A program made the position numbers and the translations under genes. From contig NC_037599.1 in assembly GCF_003073045.1 (NCBI RefSeq), forward strand, positions 21,890,555-21,954,554: DNA of 64,000 nt, in the 5' to 3' direction. This document shows positions 60,601 to 64,000 of this stretch, piece by piece (position 1 is the first letter of the stretch; each line of letters opens with the position of its first letter). The notes below the pieces were generated by a model. It had not been told where the DNA came from, made no database searches, and saw only the letters and a list, made by a program, of their open reading frames with translations. Source of the stretch: Pomacea canaliculata (lineage: Eukaryota > Mollusca > Gastropoda > Architaenioglossa > Ampullariidae).

Positions 60601-63316
60601 AGTGTATGAACTGTCCTGGTCCAAAAAGGATACCCATCTTGCATCAGCTTCATCTGATGGAACTGTTAGGTAAGCTGCTCTAGATGTTAAAAATAAATTG
60701 TTTAAGAAGTAAGAAATATGAAAACGATAATAACAATGACTGACAAGCCTTTCTGAAGTCATCCCTATATTGTTATTTAGTAATATTTTTACCAAACAGC
60801 TGTAAAATAATGAAGGAAAGAGCACTTGTGAACATTTTAAAACTATACCTCTTCATTTTATCTCCATGATTAACATTTCTATTTGTTTCTGTTTGAACAG
60901 GATTTGGAATGTAATAGAAGCAAAGCCATTTGCTGAAAAGGTACTCCCTCACCCATCATTTGTCTACTGCTGTAAATTTCATCCCCGAGTGGACACAGTT
61001 GTAGTGTCAGGTTGCTATGACCAGGTGATTCGGGTGTGGGACATAAGTCAGGAGGAAGAAAGTGGACAGGTAACTCACTGATGAGAGTTATAACCCTTCC
61101 CCTAACAGGTCGGGGTCACCTCATCTTGATTTTATTTCCATGTTGTGGCCATATTTTTATTTGGATGTTAGTATTGAGCCTTCATGTTTTGTATTTACTA
61201 CAGCTGCATTTTGCTACTCTCACCCATTTTCCAGCTGGATTATATTTGTTTTTCTCTAAATATAAGTGCAATCTGATTGGAGTTATCAGCCGAATTCCCA
61301 CTCTGATGTATATCATTTGTGTTGGCAATGACCTTAACTGAGTTGCAGTGAATAAAATCAAGCAAAGATCATCTTTTTGGTTTTTGATTTGATGTCACGT
61401 CAATTTTCTCCTGATATCAACCCTTGATTTCTGGAGATTTTTGGCAGTTTGAAGTTATTGATTTATGTTTTCATTTTATTGTTAAATGTATCATGAATAC
61501 TGATATTGCTGTGTTTCTTTGTGTTTTCTGTGATGTGCTTGTGCACTTTTGACAACACAATAGATAATGGAGCTGGATTCTTTGTCTACAGCTTGTGCAG
61601 GAAATAGAGGGACATTTGGGTCATGTCAACTCTCTTTGCTTTAATGATGATGATGGACAGAAGATGTATTCTGCTGACAACACTGGTAGAATTAATATAT
61701 GGAATGTGTTTGTCACGGAGGAAACAGGACGAAGATGTGAGTAGTCTGATTTCTTCAGCATGACCTTTAATAAAAGTTGTTCCTAAATCAGGTAAAATAT
61801 TTTATAGGGCTGCTTCACAAAATGTTGAAAGTGTTACCCCATAAAAAAATGTGTGCATATGCATAGATGTATGCTTGAAAAAAGAAATCATGAGTTACAT
61901 TTTCTGCTTGTACCTATAGCATACTAGTGAAAGTGGGGCACTTTGTACTTTTATTTCTCAGGAAATATCTTGACTTTTATGTTAGTGTTTAATTCTCTGG
62001 TTTTTACAAAAATAACTTTTACAGCTTTTATACGTGACTGGACGCTTTACAGTTCTCTAGAGGAGCCAGAATTGAAGGTAATCAGAAATCTAGAAGTTCT
62101 TTCTGCAAATTACTTTTTACAGAACAATAACTGTACAGTTTGATGTTATGTAGTCTTCATGCTTTCATATTATAGGCCCATGATTTTAGTCGCGTTCCCC
62201 AACTTTGGGTAGATCTTCCTTGACACGTTTGCATGCTCTCATCTTATATTAAAGAACTAAAGCTAATTTGGCAAAAGTTTATCATGTTTAACATTGAAAC
62301 ATGATAATTTCAAAAGATACATTTATTTATCTCCATCTGTCCTGTTTTCTTTGAATGTCTTTGAGATGTCTTTTTCCACTTTTTAAAAATTATTTTTATT
62401 ATTAGGGTGTGTCCATTAGTCGACTGGAGCTACATCCAACAGGAAGAAGACTTTTGGTCCACTGTAGAGACAATGCCATTCGCATGCTTGATTTGAGAGT
62501 GTAAGTGTACTGTGAGTGATATCTTGAAAAATCAATGGTTGTCAACCCCACCCTCCGCCACCCATTATTCTATATGTTATTTTTATTATATATATATGTA
62601 CAAACATAAACGTGTATAAGGAATTAAGCTTTGACTTACTGCATTGCACAAGACTACATGAAAAGTATGACAGATAGAAATGTAGATAAATATAAGTGTT
62701 TAATACTCATTTGCAATATATAAGTTGTTCATTACTGATGCTTCAGACAACGAGTTATGCAGCAGTACATTGGAGCTATCAACTTCAGGGAAAAATTAGG
62801 AAGTTGCATGACACCATGTGGAACTTTTGTCTTTGCTGGCAGTGAAGATGGCTATGTTTATGCTTGGAACACTGACACAGGTAAGTGGTTTATATGTAGA
62901 CACAGTAACATTGAGTCAGAGAGTGGGTAGGAGAAGGAGGTTCAATATTTTTTCGTCAGTTACATGTTCCTTTTAAAGATACCAATGATTTTAGCTTTTA
63001 GAATTCTGAGTATTATTAAGCTGCTACCAGAGTGTATGCAGCTATCATTCACCAAAATCAAAATGGAAAAACCTGGCATATGCTGTATATGGTGAACCAC
63101 TTACCGTTCAACATCTTTCTGCCATCAGATTTCAGTTATAGTCTGACATAAAAAAAAATTTTTGTGTTTGTGCAGGTGACCAGGTGGCGAGGTACACAGA
63201 ATTGAATTACCACAAACCTGTGACTGATGTTGCATACCATCCCCGTGATCACATTATAGCCATGTGCTCTCTTGGTGAAAATCAACCCATCCTGGTCTAT
63301 AAATATGATCCATTCA
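48685..63316 (+). CDS. AHI1: AHI1 (jouberin), WD40 ciliary protein, 3' end beyond window
   Basis: AHI1 acts at the ciliary transition zone and basal body; human mutations cause Joubert syndrome. Exons: 48685-48697, 49860-49926, 50298-50361, 51934-52078, 52276-52396, 53212-53797, 54748-54787, 55125-55332, 55770-55865, 56145-56238, 56610-56690, 58598-58696, 58915-59040, 59813-60009, 60186-60240, 60554-60669, 60901-61069, 61592-61736, 62025-62077, 62406-62500, 62747-62880, 63176-63316. Phases agree and give about 948 residues. Residues about 45-345 are Lys-rich with KKKKK blocks. Family signatures follow: [68 protein letters not shown], then WD40 repeats ([72 protein letters not shown]). The SH3 domain of vertebrate AHI1 would lie past the window, if present. 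The first two exons are less certain. Confidence 0.95.
51210..51415 (+). repeat. Dispersed repeat, copy 2 (AHI1 intron)
   Basis: Direct-orientation copy of the repeat at 45745-45975. It shares ACTAAACGAAGAATAAAATC and AATAAGAGCTGAGAGTAAC exactly. It may extend right to about 51530, where copy 1 has no match. Confidence 0.75.
52418..52800 (-). mobile_element. LINE 3' fragment, minus orientation (AHI1 intron)
   Basis: The - strand encodes the C-terminal part of a LINE reverse transcriptase: [46 protein letters not shown] and [15 protein letters not shown]. These align with the same blocks in the element at 4190-5962, but with many differences, so it is an older copy or a related subfamily. The 5' part and the 3' tail are missing, and no TSD was found. 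Confidence 0.85.
54171..54656. mobile_element. hAT-type MITE (486 bp), second copy
   Basis: Ends CAGTGGTTCTCAAAATG and CTTTGAGAACCACTG match the family at 39358-39685. Flanks GACTAAAG (54163-54170) and TCCTAAAG (54657-54664) agree at 6 of 8 positions, an eroded 8-bp TSD. Inner blocks AGCATAAGTCAGGTGGTC and TTTTAGGCCTTGGTGGTC are shared, inverted relative to the first copy. It lies 91 bases before an AHI1 exon. Confidence 0.88.
57242..57350 (+). repeat. Minisatellite in left MULE end
   Basis: Tandem units of about 14-17 bases built around CACTTCATCCCC, with variants CACTTAATCCCC and CATTTAATCCCT. Confidence 0.9.
58064..58226 (-). repeat. Minisatellite in right MULE end
   Basis: About ten units of GGGGATGAAGTGTC(TC), the reverse complement of the left array, ending in GGGGATTAAGTGACC. 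It is longer than the left array, so the two arms have changed copy number independently. Confidence 0.9.
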
Positions 63317-64000
63317 GTACGTGTGTAGCCAGTCTGGGTGGCTAATGCATATGTTGGCATTGTGCAGTAATTCAAGTTTTCTAAAGAATTTAGAAAGAAC
63401 AGAAAAAACTATAAAGAGGGAAGCAGCACCTATCATACGACAGTTAAAACAGCTGACACACAGACTGAAGTAAGACAGAAGGTTTTATGAATACTGACAG
63501 ACAATAGTCATACATGCAGATATGATAATAATGAGTAGATTATAAAGCATCTTAAATTGTGACAGCGGCTAGTTTTTTTAGTTGCATCAATTAGCTCATT
63601 TATCCTTACCAAACTGTCCTGCTCGGATTAAACCTACAAGTGATTTATAGTGCTTGTGTGATAGCTAGAAGCTTGTTATTGGTTCCATTGTTCCAACCCC
63701 CTACAGTCAGGGCAAAACAGGGGAAGCAGATATCTGAGTGTTTAGAGCGCTGGCATCCAAACTGAGAGCATGCTAGTTCCGTACCCAAGTCAGTACAGTA
63801 AAGTTCGCCCAGTCAACCCAGCTGGCGGGAATGGGTTGGGGAAGGTAAGGCAGCAAGGGAGAGGAGATGGGCACTGCCCTAAAGTAAAACTAGCCCCAAG
63901 AAAAGTGAGATCTCTAACACCTCAAACCCCCCCATGACCTGATGGCAAGATGGCAAGATGGCTTTTTGCAGTTCAACTATCCATTAATCTTATTTGTAAA
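63317..64000 (+). other. AHI1 intron with SINE
   Basis: Sequence after the last visible AHI1 exon. If the GTACGT donor at 63317 were skipped, the frame would stop at TAA 63343-63345, giving a form without SH3. The rest is intron-like and contains the SINE at 63713-63945. Confidence 0.5.
63713..63945 (+). repeat. tRNA-derived SINE
   Basis: An A-box-like TGAGTGTTTAGAGCGCTGG (63736-63754) and B-box-like GCATGCTAGTTCCGTACCC (63768-63786) form a degenerate tRNA head. A body with CAGCAAGGGAGAGGAGATGG follows, then ATCTCTAACACCTCAAACCC. Short GATGGCAA tandem units follow at 63940-63962. Related copies lie at 27446-27900 and 28225-28510. Confidence 0.7.

Overview
This window is nuclear DNA from an invertebrate animal, most likely a mollusc. 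Genes are split into short exons with GT-AG introns, the sequence is AT-rich, and it carries many DNA-transposon and SINE copies. The strongest lineage hint is a selenoprotein P gene with dozens of in-frame UGA codons, a pattern known mainly from molluscs.

Six protein genes can be assembled from exons with matching splice phases. In order they are: TRIT1 (tRNA dimethylallyltransferase, + strand, 5' end missing, 3941-12371); an FBXO25/FBXO32 (atrogin-1) F-box gene (- strand, complete, 16304-19797); selenoprotein P (+, 30170-33229); a Cys-type GPX7/GPX8-like ER peroxidase (- strand, complete, 37658-40607); CDC20 (+, complete, 42180-47026); and AHI1/jouberin (+, 48685 to past the window end). 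A possible two-exon C-terminal fragment of an unrecognised gene lies on the - strand at 21457-21707.

The rest is introns and spacers filled with mobile elements, several of them delimited to the base by target-site duplications: a 3.2-kb hAT (282-3477) with an 8-bp palindromic duplication; a 5'-truncated LINE (4190-5962) with a 23-bp duplication; a 0.9-kb hAT (12464-13387); two copies of a hAT MITE (39358-39685, 54171-54656); a 168-bp MITE (43242-43409); and a 1-kb Mutator-like element (57232-58240) whose inverted ends are built of tandem repeats. tRNA-derived SINEs and a second dispersed repeat family are also present.

The most striking feature is selenoprotein P. Its C-terminal region has about 34 UGA codons, 28 of them in 14 UGA-X-UGA pairs spaced mostly 7-11 codons apart. 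The gene is read as continuous only if two 1-base gaps at G runs are allowed for. A third coding break, at a TRIT1 splice junction, can also be explained by one missing G at a G run, so assembly undercalling is the simplest explanation. TRIT1, whose homologues modify tRNA-Sec, selenoprotein P and a glutathione-peroxidase-family gene lie within about 37 kb; this may be chance.
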